Shown: positions 1 to 10,980 of the stretch, piece by piece
Layout of the letters: each line of letters starts with the position of its first letter
Numbering within the stretch: the stretch's first letter is position 1
Source: CAVWCQ01 sp963753545
Lineage (GTDB): Bacteria > Chloroflexota > Anaerolineae > Aggregatilineales > Aggregatilineaceae
Reading direction: 5' to 3'
NCBI GenBank assembly: GCA_963753545.1
Contig: CAVWCQ010000008.1
Coordinates: 3,100,001-3,164,000, forward strand
Length of the DNA: 64,000 nt
Made by a program: the position numbers and the translations under genes
The notes under the pieces: model-generated
What the model saw: the letters and a program-made list of their open reading frames with translations, nothing else
Database searches by the model: none
Told to the model about the DNA's origin: nothing

Positions 1-2
1 CC

Positions 3-1651
3 GCTGCGGGGACTGGCTTGCAGGGCGACTACTACAGCGATAAGGCATTGGGCACGCTCGTCCTGACCCGCGTGGATCCGTCTGTGAACTTCGACTGGGC
101 CTACGGCTCGCCCGATCCCAAGGTTGCTGTCGATAACTTCAGCATCCGCTGGACCGGACAGGTTGTCCCACTCTACAGCGAAACCTACACCTTCTATACC
201 CAGTCTGATGATGGCGTCCGCCTGTGGGTCAACGATCAACTGCTGGTTGACAACTGGACCGGACACGCTGTAACGGAAAACAAGGGCCAGATCGCGCTCA
301 CCGCTGGCCAGCCCGCGAATATCCGGTTGGAATACTACGAAAGTGGGTCGAACGCGGTAATCAAGTTCCTCTGGTCGAGCACCAGCCAGGCCAAGGAAAT
401 CCTCCCGCAGGGCCAGCTTCTCCAGCCTGTTGTGACGGTAGCGGCCCAGGCTGCGGTTGTTGCCCCCAGCACGACAGTCGAACAAGCGCCTGCTCTCTCT
501 GTTGACGCGGTCGTCGCCCCGGCGAACTCCACTCAAGTGGAAGCTGCTCCGGCTCTGTCGCAGCCTGTCGCTGCCGCGTCCACCACCGCAACCCAACTGG
601 TCGAAGCCGAAACGGTCCAGACCACGGGCCTGTGGACGCCCTACGACTCGCAGCTCGCCAGCGGTGGACGCTACGTCTTCAGCAGCGGCGCGGCGAATGA
701 CGCCCTGACCCTGCCTTTCTTCGGAACGAGTGTCGACGTGGTCTACGTCCAGCACCCGGCGCTCGGCTCCTTCGCTCTCGAAGTCGATGGTACCGTCCTG
801 CAGACCGTCAACAGCACGGCAGCAGAGGCGACCTTCGGCGTGCGCGCCAGCCTCAGCGGCCTGGCTGCGGCCCCGCATATCCTGCGCATCGTCGCCACCA
901 GCGGCACGATTGCGATTGACGCGCTCTATGTCGAACCGCAGACGATGCCCGCCGCGCCTGTTCCAGACACGTCTGCCCCCACGGTTGATCCGGCAGCAGT
1001 GATTCAGCCGACCCAGCCTGTTATCGTCGTCCCGCCCACCGATATCCCACTGCCCACCGCGACGCCTCTGCCCGTAACCATCCCCTACACGGATGCGTTC
1101 GAAGGGGGCTTCGGCTGGACACTCAGCGGGTTGTGGCGTTTGGACACGATGGCGGGCTACAGCGGCACGGCGCTCTTTGCCGACGCCACCCAGCGCGGCC
1201 AATCCAGTCGTGCTCGACTTCGGTCCGGCGATCATCCTCGGCACGGCGGCCAACCCCACGCTCCGCTTCTGGCAGAAATCCAGCCTGACCAGCGGCGATC
1301 TGCTCGCCGTGGAAATCAGCCTGGACAACGGCTTGACCTGGATCGTGGCCGACCAGCAGATCGGCGCGGTGGCCGACTGGACCGAACACAGCATCGACCT
1401 GACGCTGTATCGCGGCCAGACGATCCGCCTCCGCTTCCGCATCGATACGACGGGTCTCGTGCCGCAGGGCGCGCTGAGCATCGGCTGCTGGATCGACAAC
1501 CTGAGCATTCAGGATGTCCCGCCCCTGCCGACTGCTACCCCGTTCGTCCCGACGGTGGCTCCCATCGTCCCCACGACGGATCCCTGCCCTGGCGGTTGTT
1601 GCGCCGACGGTTGATCCAGCCCTGGTTCCGACCGCCGTCCCGGCTCAGTAA
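3..1651 (+). CDS. Secreted PA14-domain mosaic protein (5' partial, two frameshifts)
   Basis: The reading frame is open to the window edge, so the N-terminus is missing. Residues about 1-130 form a PA14 domain (GLQGDYYSD at its start, then NFSIRWTGQV and FYTQSDDGVRLWV), which usually binds carbohydrate or mediates cell-surface adhesion. An Ala/Val/Pro linker follows, then a beta-sandwich-like module (about nt 600-945) that also occurs in the large protein at 4120-8422, then a second sandwich-like domain (LRFWQKSSL, WIVADQQIGA, SIGCWIDNLSI) and a Thr/Pro tail. The frame shifts near 1209 (extra C) and near 1584. Removing one base at each site gives a frame ending PTAVPAQ at TAA 1649-1651, with total length divisible by three. 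I read these as base-calling errors. Extracellular location is inferred from the domains because the signal peptide is outside the window. Confidence 0.75.
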
Positions 1652-1674
1652 GCCAGCCGGATAGGCGACAAATC

Positions 1675-1714
1675 AACCACCCCTGCTAGGGTATTCCAGC
1701 AGGGGTGGTTTTTT
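1675..1714 (+). terminator. Rho-independent terminator
   Basis: A perfect 13-bp stem (AACCACCCCTGCT at 1675-1687, complement at 1698-1710) with a 10-nt loop is followed by a T run. It lies 23 nt after the corrected stop of the PA14 gene and just before the convergent gene that ends at 1727. In the minus direction the downstream sequence is less T-rich, so it mainly serves the plus-strand gene. Confidence 0.9.
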
Positions 1715-1726
1715 GTGGAGTTTCTG

Positions 1727-1942
1727 CTAAAAGATGAAACTGGATAATCTCGTGCCAATGATCAGACAGAACAACAAAACGAGCGGGGCGATCGCCCAGT
1801 TCAGTTTTCTTATCCAACGTTCGGCCTTAACTCCACCCATAGCCTTGAGGACTTCCTTTTGGACGAGGAAGGTAAACAGCAGCAGAATAACAGCAGACTG
1901 ATAAATGGCAGAAACGATTTCATAAGCGGTTGAGTGAGACAT
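1727..1942 (-). CDS. Small two-helix membrane protein, unknown function
   Basis: A 71-residue protein with two hydrophobic segments (about residues 9-27 and 48-70) separated by a basic loop (VKAERWIRKLNW). This suggests a hairpin in the inner membrane. It starts inside the last codons of the upstream membrane protein gene (overlap 1920-1942), so the two are probably translationally coupled and work together. I recognise no family. The overlap and the hydrophobicity pattern argue for a real gene. Confidence 0.55.
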   Translation of the reverse strand: MSHSTAYEIVSAIYQSAVILLLFTFLVQKEVLKAMGGVKAERWIRKLNWAIAPLVLLFCLIIGTRLSSFIF

Positions 1943-4085
1943 GCCCAGCCCTCCAACTTTTTACCCTTTGGAAGCCCAATACAAACAGGCTCATTCCCAC
2001 CAACCCGAACAGCATCCAGCCAGGTCTCCAGACTTCAGCGTAGATCATCCCAAGAGCCAGGACTGTTTCGAGTGCAAAGCTCATAGCAATCGCCAGAACG
2101 AACGTATCTAGAGGGTTATTAAAGCGCAACCGGCGTACTATAACCCAGCCCGGGATGACGGCCAGAAAAGCGAGCACCACGATAGAACGGATTGGGGAAT
2201 CATTGCTTCTCTTTGAAGGGAACTCTGAACGTGAAATCCCCTCGTCCCCCGTATTATCTATAAGTCCGAAAATTTGGGCATCACGGTTACTAAAGACGAG
2301 ACGAAGCTTTCTTGACTCGATTAAAGACAGCTCGAACTGTTCCCATTCACTGACTGAAACATTATAGCCAAGCTCAGTGTTGACCTGCTGGCTGCGCGTC
2401 ATCAGCAGATAGGCGTTCGCATACCTCGAAGTCTTCATTCGACTCACGATACCGTCGACATCATTTGAGAGAAATTCATCGGTGACTACCTGATAATGGT
2501 ATTTGTCATAATCCTGAAATTTCCAGCCAAGGTTAGGAGTTATGGCAACCCACAGCGAGTTTGGCGCAGCGGTGCTGTACAAATATTGGACAGCCTCAAT
2601 CTCCTCGGGGGTCTTATAGTCCATCTTCTCATTGCCATAGCGGCTGAAGAAAAAACCAGCCATTAGCCCGATACTCACTACGATGATCGTAGGGCGTGTG
2701 AGCGCTGGAAAGCGGGTGGACGGAAAGTCATAAAGAAGTGCCGCGATAAAAAATGCCATGAACGGCAGGTTGAAGAGATAAATACGCAGCAACATCTCTC
2801 CACCATAATCCTGGAGGCCAAACAGACCAAATGGGATAACGGCGAGAAGCAGCCAGGTCGCATCGCCATATCCCTTTCGAAACCTGTAAACTGCTCCCAA
2901 CAAAGCCAGGATCCAGACGGCAAGGGACATCACGAGACGGACCCGAACAACCAAGATATGTCCAGAACTTCCCTCCACGCGCCCGGTGATACCGACGTTC
3001 ACGCTGGAATTGACTTGTCCAAACTCTTCGACTATGTTCGACAGATGGCCTCTCATATACGCCGAAGCCATGTAACACAGCCAGACAGTCAGCACCATGA
3101 TCATGATGAGCGGCAATCCGCGAAGAGAAATCCGTTTGAAGAGCACCAGAGCTATCACCACTAACAGAATAGGATAAGGTGTGAGTTGGTGGCTGGCGAC
3201 GATGGCGACAAAAATAGTAACCAGGATCAGTACCAGGCCCCCCCGCTGTACGGGTTCGCTCGGCGTGTTTGGATTCTCAGGTCGAGTCAACCACTCGTTG
3301 AACCGTTGAATCCAACGCACGCCGAAGCTGCTCCATCGAAAGCTGGGTAGTTGTTTATCTTCCGGAGTGGCTGTTTTGAACCATTTCACCAGTATGGCCA
3401 ATATGACGAGATACAGAAAGTAGTTGAACCCCTGTGGTGAAAAGTAGTCCTGACCAATCCAATTTCCGAGATAAAAAATCCAGACGGCCAGCCATGCGAT
3501 CTGCTTGTTATCTGTTGCTGCCGTGAAAATCATCATCAAGGGGCCGAGGTACAACAGATTCAGAAAGACGGCGACCCAGGGCCCTAAAGTGACAGCGCTG
3601 TGCAACCCAGCGCTGTCGGCCATAAAAGCGTTCAACACAAAAAATCCCGGCCAGTTGAAGTAGGCGTCAATATGGGGATCAATACGGCCATTATCCTGAA
3701 TGAACCCTATCACGCCGATATGCCGCCAAGTGACTGCGAAGCGGGGCATATTTTCGACGAGGGCGCTTGCTCCGTACAGCATAAAAACCAGGACGATCAC
3801 ATTGAGGAACAACAGATAGCTATTCGACTGCTGTTGGCCTAATGCTAGAACCAGGCTTATCGTCAGCAATAAAAGCGCGAAAATGGCGCTGGCAGGCAAA
3901 ATAGATACCAGCCCGATATCCGACATCTGGTTAATGTTGGTCTTGGGGAGCGACCCAAGCCAGAGGATCAACGCGCTCAGGGTCAGGAAAACCGAAATAA
4001 GCAAGGTTGCGTTTTGAACCTTGCTGTTTCGACCTATTAATGTTTTAGCTCTAGTCAACGACCATGTCCTCATGCCATCACCCAT
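1920..4085 (-). CDS. Polytopic membrane protein, possible GT-C type glycosyltransferase
   Basis: I place the start at ATG 4085 (an alternative is ATG 4073), giving about 721 residues. The open frame extends upstream to 4400, but that extra part only reads the Thr/Pro-coding end of the neighbouring gene in another frame. The protein has more than ten hydrophobic segments. A soluble region of about 130 residues lies near the C-terminal third (from about DYKTPEEIEAVQYLYSTA to DAQIFGLI), and three or four further helices follow. This layout resembles bacterial GT-C glycosyltransferases or O-antigen-ligase-like proteins, but I see no decisive catalytic motif. It lies 34 nt downstream of the large surface protein gene on the same strand and overlaps the small membrane protein, so the three may be co-transcribed and concern surface glycosylation or export. 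Confidence 0.6.
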   Translation of the reverse strand: MGDGMRTWSLTRAKTLIGRNSKVQNATLLISVFLTLSALILWLGSLPKTNINQMSDIGLVSILPASAIFALLLLTISLVLALGQQQSNSYLLFLNVIVLVFMLYGASALVENMPRFAVTWRHIGVIGFIQDNGRIDPHIDAYFNWPGFFVLNAFMADSAGLHSAVTLGPWVAVFLNLLYLGPLMMIFTAATDNKQIAWLAVWIFYLGNWIGQDYFSPQGFNYFLYLVILAILVKWFKTATPEDKQLPSFRWSSFGVRWIQRFNEWLTRPENPNTPSEPVQRGGLVLILVTIFVAIVASHQLTPYPILLVVIALVLFKRISLRGLPLIMIMVLTVWLCYMASAYMRGHLSNIVEEFGQVNSSVNVGITGRVEGSSGHILVVRVRLVMSLAVWILALLGAVYRFRKGYGDATWLLLAVIPFGLFGLQDYGGEMLLRIYLFNLPFMAFFIAALLYDFPSTRFPALTRPTIIVVSIGLMAGFFFSRYGNEKMDYKTPEEIEAVQYLYSTAAPNSLWVAITPNLGWKFQDYDKYHYQVVTDEFLSNDVDGIVSRMKTSRYANAYLLMTRSQQVNTELGYNVSVSEWEQFELSLIESRKLRLVFSNRDAQIFGLIDNTGDEGISRSEFPSKRSNDSPIRSIVVLAFLAVIPGWVIVRRLRFNNPLDTFVLAIAMSFALETVLALGMIYAEVWRPGWMLFGLVGMSLFVLGFQRVKSWRAGHVSLNRL

Positions 4086-4119
4086 AAGCTTCAGCAGAAA
4101 TACAGCCTCATAAACGTAA

Positions 4120-7100
4120 CTATCCAGGCAAAGCGTCCGGCAACACGATAGATGGGGCTGTATCTGCTGGCGTGGGGCCAGGCAATGGTGTATCTGCAGG
4201 CGTTGGCATTTCCGTTGGTAATGCCGTTGCCGTTGGTAAGGGGGTTGCTGTCGGCAGCGGAGTCGGGGTTTCTGTTGGTAACGACGTTGCTGTCGGCTGC
4301 AGAGTTTGAGTTGGGACAGGCGATAGCGTTTCGACAGGTTGAACGACTGGCATTTCGGTAAACACAATGACCAACTGAGGCGCTGTAGTATTGGTCTCAC
4401 GTGAAGCCAGCGTGATTATCTCGGAGCCTGCCGCAGCCAGTCCAAAGCTGTAGATGCCATTTACTGATACCAGCGAAGTCACGTCAACATTAACCCAGGT
4501 ATTTGCCGCCAGTTGGCCCGAAGTATAGATCGGTGCGCTGAGGGCCGTGGGCCGTGTGTTCCACACAACCTCACCTTCCGTCCAGTCGCTGCCAATGGCA
4601 TATAGAGCCAAACCGTTGGTCGCATCGGAGGACACGAACAGCCGTAGCGTAGCTTGCTGGATCGATCCCGTTACGCCGCTGACCGTGAATTGCAGGTAAC
4701 TTTCACTGTGGTCGTTTACTACACCTTGAACACCAAGCGTTGACAGCAGACCGAAATTCGTGGTCGGTGCGGTTTCGAAGACCTGGGCATCCGCATCGAC
4801 GATTGCGGTCAGGCTGCTCAGACCCGCCGGTATGGGGGTGGGCATCGGCGTAAGAGTTGCCGTCGGGATGGTTTCCGGCAGCAGGGTTGAAGTTGGCAGG
4901 ATCACCTCGGCAGGCGGTAGTGTCTCGGTTGGTGACAAAGTCACCGTAGGCGACAAAACAGGCAGATTCTGTTGCGGTTCGACGGCAAAAGCATCGATAG
5001 CAATCGTGCCGGATATCGGATAAATGCGCACGGTGTGCTGTCCAGCAGCCAGACCCACGATTGATTTGCGTGCGCCAAACATCGTGTCCACTGCATAGCC
5101 ACTGACCGGTATGACCGCGCCCCCATCGATTTCGATAGCAAATGTGCCCAACGCAGGATGCTTGATATAGATGACATCCAGGCTCGTCCCACTGAAGTTT
5201 AGACTCAGCGTATCGTTCAGGTTATCACTGCTGAAGATGTAGCTGCCTCCACTGGCGAGGTCCGTCGCATAAGCGGTCCAATATCCAGTCTGCTGTACCG
5301 CCGTGCTGTCCGACTCGATCACCTGCAAGTTCGTTATCAGGGGCGCAGCCGTGGGGGCAACCGTTGGCACAGGAGTATTAGTGGCAACAGCGGGTTGGGT
5401 AAGAAGCTTCCTCTGCTGTCCTTGAGGCACAGCCTTTGATGTAGCCGTTGGCACGGGAGTATTGGTGGCAACAGCGGGTTGGGCAAGAAGCATCGTCTGC
5501 TGTTGTACTTGAGGCGCAGTTGTTGGCGTCGCAGTTGGCTCAGTGAGCACCGCTGACTGAGCAAACGTCAACTGCTGTACTGATTGTGCTGATCCCCCTG
5601 AGGAGTCGATCACCACGACCAACTGAGGCGGAGACGTGTTTTCACGAGAATTCATCGTCAGGCCATCCGTATTGTCGATCGCCAGGAGGAAGCTGTAAGT
5701 GCCGTCGCCCGTAACCAGGACGGTGACATTGAACTGCAACCAGGAATTGGGCTGGGTCACGCCCAAATCATCGATGATGCCGGTCGTGGCGGCAGGCCGA
5801 TTAGTCCAGGTGATACCGCCCGTACCCGACTCGATCCACGAGTTGCTGGTTCCATAGACGGCTGGACCATTGAGTGAGTTGGTGGTAGCGAAGACTCGCA
5901 AGGTGGCGCTCTGAATGGGTCCGGTGATGCCCGACACATTGAAGCGCAGGTAGCTGCTGATCGCCGGGTCAGTGCCACCATCGACCCCCAGCGTAGTCGT
6001 TTTACCATAATTGGTATTGGCATTGGCAGCCAGTACTCGCGCATCGGCTACCGCGGTGAAGGTCAATGTCGTCGTGGACTGTGTTGGTGTTGCCGTCGGC
6101 GTATTGGTCGGTGTGTCCGTTGGCGTCGGCGTATTCGTCGGCGTGTTCGTTGGTGTATTGATTGGTGTATCGGTTGGCGTCGGCGTATCGCTCGGCGTTG
6201 GTGTATCGGTTGGCGTCGGCGTGATGCTCGGCGTCAGTGTTGCCGTCGGCGTATTCGTCGGTGTGTTCGTTGGTGTATTGATTGGCGTATCGGTTGGCGT
6301 CGGCGTATCGCTTGGCGTCAGTGTCGGCGTATTCGTCGGCGTGTTGGTCGGTGTCAGTGTTGGCGTCGCTGTGTTGATCGGCCCATTGGCGACAACCACG
6401 ACCAACTGAGGCGGAGACGTGTTTTCACGAGAATTCATCGTCAGGCCATCCGTATTGTCGATCGCCAGGAGGAAGCTGTAAGTGCCGTCGCCCGTAACCA
6501 GGACGGTGACATTGAACTGCAACCAGGAATTGGGCTGGGTCACGCCCAAATCATCGATGATGCCGGTCGTGGCGGCAGGCCGATTATTCCAGGTGATACC
6601 GCCCGTACCCGACTCGATCCACGAGTTGCTGGTCTCGTAGACGGCTGGACCATTGAGCGAGTTGGTGGTAGCGAAGACCCGCAAGGTGGCGCTCTGAATG
6701 GGTCCGGTGATGCCCGACACATTGAAGCGCAGGTAGCTGCTGATCGCCGGGTCAGTGCCACCATCGACCCCCAGGGTAGTCGTTTTACCATAATTGGTAT
6801 TGGCATTGGCAGCCAGTACCCGCGCATCGGCTACCGCGGTGAAGGTCAATGTCGTCGTGGACTGTGTTGGTGTTGCCGTCGGCGTATTGGTCGGTGTGTC
6901 CGTTGGCGTCGGCGTATCAGATGGCGTTGGTGTGTTGCTTGGCGTCAGTTCGATTGGTCGGCGTATCGCTCGGCGTCAGTGTTGCCGTTGGCGTATTTGT
7001 CGGTGTATTCGTCGGCGTGATGCTCGGCGTCAGTGTCGGTGTATTCGTCGGCGTGTTCGTTGGTGTATTGATTGGCGTCGGTGTATTCGTTGCTGTATTG

Positions 7101-8422
7101 GTCGGTGTCAGTGTCGGCGTATTCGTCGGTGTATTTGTTGGCGTGTTCGTTGGTGTCGGTGAAGACCCGCCCAGATTGATAATGTTATGGACATAATACC
7201 CTGCATGATAATCGGAGGCTTCAACCAGCAATCCCGTGGCATTGTTCAGATTTTGTTTTGTCGACGTCACGTTATTAACCCCCGTTTCAGCTGCCAGGGC
7301 AATAAACGGAGCGCCGAATCCCGTAGGAAAGGAGATATTGTCCATACTGGATTGCTTGAAATACACCCATCCACCGCTGCAACAAGGGGTTGCCGCAAAT
7401 ACATAAAGATTCCGGTTCTGTTCATCCAACAGAATAATGGCACGCGTGAAATTCTCGGCAACTTTCCATACCGTATAATTAGTCCAGTTCCCCTGAAGAT
7501 CGCGCTTCAGCACGACGATAAGGGGAGCATTCGCCCCACCTCCGCCCCCGTCATTCTGCGAGGTTTTGACGGAAGCCCAAACCTGGCCTGTTGAATCTGC
7601 TTTCAGATTAAGATGGTCGTCAACGTTCATAAAGCCACTGAGCGCAGTTTCGACTGTCCATTGGGTTTCTGGCGCGCCATCAATATGAATGGCGAAGTAG
7701 TCGATCCACGTATTCTCATTGCTCCACATAACACCGATTTTCGACCCAAAAGCAACAACTGTGGCAATATCGTCAGCTGTCAGATTATTTGCCCCAGTAA
7801 CTGGCAAAACAAACGGCGTTATCCACGATGAGTCCGTGCCAGTGCTGTGCGTGACATAAACTTTACTGCCGGAGGTATAAACAGCCCATAGAGTCCCCGT
7901 CGTATCCTTAGCCATCACGATGGTTTCCATACCCACCGTCGTGATATTAACGGGAAAACCGCCATCCAGGGAATAGGTTTTTGTAGCAGGGCTATAGCTG
8001 TAGCGCATCAGTTTGGCAATCGCACTTGCGCTTGTGCCAGCAGAAAGAATATAGAGATGAGTACCATCCCACAGTGTGTCCATAAGCGCATTATTGCGGG
8101 CTTCTACGAGTACACCTGTATCCGTCCAGGTACCACTTGCCCAATCAAACCGATAGATATGATAAGAGTCAGCGCTTTTACTAAAAAGGCTCCCCCACCA
8201 CAATCCATCGTTGTACCACAGTTTGCTTTGCGGCTTTTGACCTGTTGGGGCGCTAACCCCGCTGGCTGTGAAAGAAAAATCCTGGTAGCCAACATCCGTT
8301 GCTGCCTGCGTTTGCCTGATCGCTTGTATACCAATACCAGTCATAACACAAGCTATCGTAACCAGCGTTATGATACGGAAGTGATGAGAGCGAATGAAAT
8401 TGCCTATCTGATCTAGTCCCAT
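4120..8422 (-). CDS. Large secreted mosaic protein with three DNRLRE/CBM96 modules (one frameshift)
   Basis: After removing one base near 6950 the gene encodes about 1433 residues. Order from the N-terminus: a signal/anchor helix (residues about 17-40), then a head domain of about 380 residues (nt 7165-8300) shared with the protein at 18956-20431. Next come a Thr/Pro linker of TPTNTPT type (6895-7165), DNRLRE module 1 (6400-6850), linker (6110-6395) and DNRLRE module 2 (5600-6065). A Gln/Pro linker, a beta-sandwich-like module also found at nt 600-945 (4975-5330), DNRLRE module 3 (4350-4840) and a Thr/Pro tail complete it. DNRLRE/CBM96 modules are extracellular carbohydrate-binding or adhesive units. 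The ribosome site AAGGGGTGAG precedes ATG 8422. No LPXTG or other C-terminal anchor is visible. A cell-surface or matrix role is inferred. Confidence 0.75.
5617..6919 (-). repeat. Direct repeat of about 520 bp encoding a DNRLRE module
   Basis: Positions about 5617-6136 recur at 6400-6919 with an offset of 783 bp and only scattered differences (for example gattagtcc versus gattattcc). Each copy encodes one DNRLRE module plus the start of its Thr/Pro linker. The near-identity indicates a recent in-frame duplication inside the gene. Confidence 0.9.
6110..7165 (-). repeat. Thr/Pro-coding short tandem repeats (linker regions)
   Basis: Two blocks (6110-6380 and 6880-7165) consist of imperfect 6- and 12-bp units which, on the minus strand, encode TPT, NTPT and DTPT repeats. 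They are interdomain linkers of the large surface protein and likely sites of O-glycosylation. On the plus strand the same DNA gives spurious Val-Gly open frames. The frameshift near 6950 falls in this repetitive tract. Confidence 0.85.
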
Positions 8423-8972
8423 GTCTCACCCCTTACCATAGCGTCACCTATCTCCACTTAATTTGTTTTTTTGATCGTGTAAAAATTGAGATTATTGTGA
8501 CGGATATCCACGTCCCCGAGCGGCAGCACAGATTAACATGGTACTGCTTTCTGTTTAGCGCCAGGATTATACGGCTGATAGGTCCCAAAAAGGATGTACA
8601 ATCGCCAGCAACGTAATTCTCTTAAGGGGAACAATGCTAATGCTTGGGACTTACCTGTTTTTTAATTTTGATGGTCGCTTAAGATATGGTTAATTAAAGT
8701 TTCCATGTAGAACTTAGCAAAGAGATGATATCTTATGGCAAATGTTATAGTTATCCCGGTTAAGCAAAGACTAATTCCAGTAAGCCGTTACATCATATTA
8801 TAATTGAAATACGTTTTTTCGAATATAAGTTGAGTAAAGAATTTATAAAAAAGTGGTTGAATTCTGTCCTTGCAAGCAATCATGGCAAATTCATGGAGCT
8901 AAATGGGTTAAAGTCGAATTGAATAATGGAAGATAAAAGCGTAAGATCACTGAAACTAGCGAACTCTATAGA
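8423..8972. other. AT-rich divergent intergenic region
   Basis: About 550 bp, markedly more AT-rich than its surroundings, between the divergent surface-protein gene (start 8422) and the secreted phosphoesterase gene (start 8973). It probably carries both promoters, but I cannot pick out a convincing pair of -35/-10 elements. I see no open frame or RNA gene in it. Confidence 0.4.
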
Positions 8973-10406
8973 ATGGAAAGCGCGATGCAACAGCAGATGA
9001 TTAAGGTCCTACGGATGCTGGGGTTGCTCGTACTAGCTGTGCCGACACTGATGATAAGGCCAGGGGGAGCATCTCAACCGATCAGTCGGGTACGGTTTGC
9101 GGTGGTGGGGGATTTTGGGACTGGTGGAGAAAACTCGGCAGCCGTTGCCAATATGATTAAAAGCTGGAATCCCGATTTTATCGTCACCACTGGCGATAAC
9201 AATTACCCCGATGGAGCGGCGAGTACCATTGATCATAATGTAGGCCAGTTCTATCATGACTATATTTATCCATACCATGGAAATTATGGGGCAGGAGCGG
9301 ATCAAAATCGCTTTTTCCCGACTCTGGGCAATCACGACTGGAATACTCCTGATGCAGCGCCATATCTAGCATATTTTACTCTGCCAGGTAACGAGCGTTA
9401 CTACGAGGTTCGCCGAGGACCGGTTCATCTGTTTATTCTGGACAGTGATCCGCGTGAGCCAGACGGAATTACAACAACATCTATTCAGGCAGCCTGGCTT
9501 CAGGCACAGTTAGCGGAATCAGACGCGCCCTGGAAGCTGGTATTCGAACATCATCCTCCTTTCTCTTCATCGCAGCATGGTTCAACCCGAGACCTGCAAT
9601 GGCCGTTTCAGGATTGGGGTGCGACAGCCGTGATTTCAGGACATGAACATTCCTATGAGCGAATTGTGACCGATGGATTCCCCTACTTCATTAATGGTTT
9701 AGGAGGAACGAAGACGTCTTACAATTTTAAAGAGCCGGTCCCCGGCAGCGAGGTACGCTACAATCAGAATGATGGTGCTATGTTGGTTGAAGCTACGGCT
9801 GAGAGCATCACGTTCCAATTTTTCTCTATCGACGATAGCAGTACTGCTATAGATACCTATACGATCAATATCGAGACGATCAATATCGAGACTATCGCTT
9901 CAACGAGCACGTCCACTTCAGACAACGCCGGAGTATCGCGGAACATCGTTTTAACACCTGAAGCGGATGCACGTGTGGAGGAGGCAACCCCTGATACCAA
10001 TTTCGGCAAACACTCCACATTGCGGATCGATGGCGGTAGCGATCAAGATATAGAATCTTACGTCCGTTTCTCGGTCGCAGGAGTGACACGACCCATCCAG
10101 AGTGCTACACTTCGGCTATTCACGTCTACTGACAAGTCGGATAATGTGTCAATCTATACGACCGCGAATAACTGGGCAGAGAACCAGGACAGCGGAATTA
10201 CCTGGACAACGCGACCTCCTCGCAGCAAGACCGTTGGTAACATCCCTTCTGCCGCAGCAAATGAATGGATAGAACTAGACGTAACTTCAGTCGTTACAGG
10301 TGACGGCACCTATAGTTTCATCGTGGCAACGGACAGTACGGATGGATTGACTTTTTCATCACGTGAGGGAGGAAACCCTCCGGAGTTGGTGTTAACTCTC
10401 CAATAG
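8973..10406 (+). CDS. Secreted metallophosphoesterase with C-terminal DNRLRE module
   Basis: A 477-residue protein with an N-terminal signal peptide (hydrophobic VLRMLGLLVLAVPTLMI). The start could be ATG 8973 or ATG 8985; neither has a clear ribosome site. The calcineurin-like/purple acid phosphatase-type domain (residues about 35-290) shows the metal-binding blocks GDFGTGG, TTGDNNY, LGNHDW, EHHPPF and SGHEHSYE. After a short linker with a duplicated TINIE motif comes a DNRLRE/CBM96-type module (about 320-477; ARVEEATPDTNFGKHSTL, SYVRFSV). Likely role: extracellular phosphate-ester hydrolysis, with the module holding the enzyme on a surface or polymer. The substrate is unknown. Confidence 0.8.
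   Translation: MESAMQQQMIKVLRMLGLLVLAVPTLMIRPGGASQPISRVRFAVVGDFGTGGENSAAVANMIKSWNPDFIVTTGDNNYPDGAASTIDHNVGQFYHDYIYPYHGNYGAGADQNRFFPTLGNHDWNTPDAAPYLAYFTLPGNERYYEVRRGPVHLFILDSDPREPDGITTTSIQAAWLQAQLAESDAPWKLVFEHHPPFSSSQHGSTRDLQWPFQDWGATAVISGHEHSYERIVTDGFPYFINGLGGTKTSYNFKEPVPGSEVRYNQNDGAMLVEATAESITFQFFSIDDSSTAIDTYTINIETINIETIASTSTSTSDNAGVSRNIVLTPEADARVEEATPDTNFGKHSTLRIDGGSDQDIESYVRFSVAGVTRPIQSATLRLFTSTDKSDNVSIYTTANNWAENQDSGITWTTRPPRSKTVGNIPSAAANEWIELDVTSVVTGDGTYSFIVATDSTDGLTFSSREGGNPPELVLTLQ
9861..9890 (+). repeat. 15-bp tandem duplication in the phosphoesterase linker
   Basis: ACGATCAATATCGAG occurs twice in direct succession (9861-9875 and 9876-9890). It adds five residues (TINIE) in frame between the catalytic domain and the DNRLRE module. 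Confidence 0.9.
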
Positions 10407-10980
10407 AGTTTGGAATTCGAAGTCTGATATTGCTCCGAAAATAACCGGATCGCTGGCTGCCAACTGGACAGACTTGCCGGGGTGATTAACACTCCGGCAC
10501 GATCTCGAGTTTGTTATGCACTTTGCTTGTGATTGTAGGATGTGTCCGGTTCCCACTAACAAACTTTTCGATAAAGTGAGGCGATCACTTTACTGCGTGG
10601 CGATCTCCATCCACTCTGTACATCAAGCCCGCTGTCATCCGATCTGGGTTCTGCTCAACGGTTGCCCTGGCGCTGTGAATAGCCATTTCGAAAGCTGGGC
10701 AACCAGGATACTGTCCTTGCAACCACTCCCTATTTTCCTACCTGCTCGTCCTACCTGAAACAAGAAAAGTATGTTTGTTTACAAGTATGCGATGAGTTAT
10801 AAGTACGCGATTAAGCTCGCCCTCTATTTTCCCCGACTCCTAATTCAGTTGTCTACAAATTAGAAAAAACAAGCAAAAACTTTGTAAATCTATAGACAGG
10901 TCCATTAAATTTCATTAACATAATAATAGTCTGTATGACATGCTCATCAGCAGCCAGTAACCAGATAACCGGGGAGGGAT
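10407..10980. other. Intergenic region without a supported gene
   Basis: About 570 bp between the phosphoesterase and the response regulator. An 80-codon open frame at 10516-10758 has no ribosome site and unlikely composition (Cys-rich, no recognisable family). The last 200 bp are AT-rich and probably hold the promoter of the response regulator. I see no terminator hairpin with a T run. Confidence 0.35.

Noticed and set aside
4086..4400. N-terminal extension of the polytopic membrane protein up to 4400
   Set aside because: The Gln/Arg-rich extension is the Thr/Pro-coding tail of the neighbouring gene read in another frame.
6110..7165. Repeats that could be taken for a CRISPR array
   Set aside because: The units are 6-12 bp, imperfect, without unique spacers, and are in frame in a protein linker.
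6011..7196. Long plus-strand Val/Gly-rich open frames
   Set aside because: They are the opposite strand of the Thr/Pro-coding linkers of the large surface protein and have no independent support.
10516..10758. 80-codon frame before the response regulator
   Set aside because: There is no ribosome site, no recognisable domain, and the composition is unlike its neighbours.
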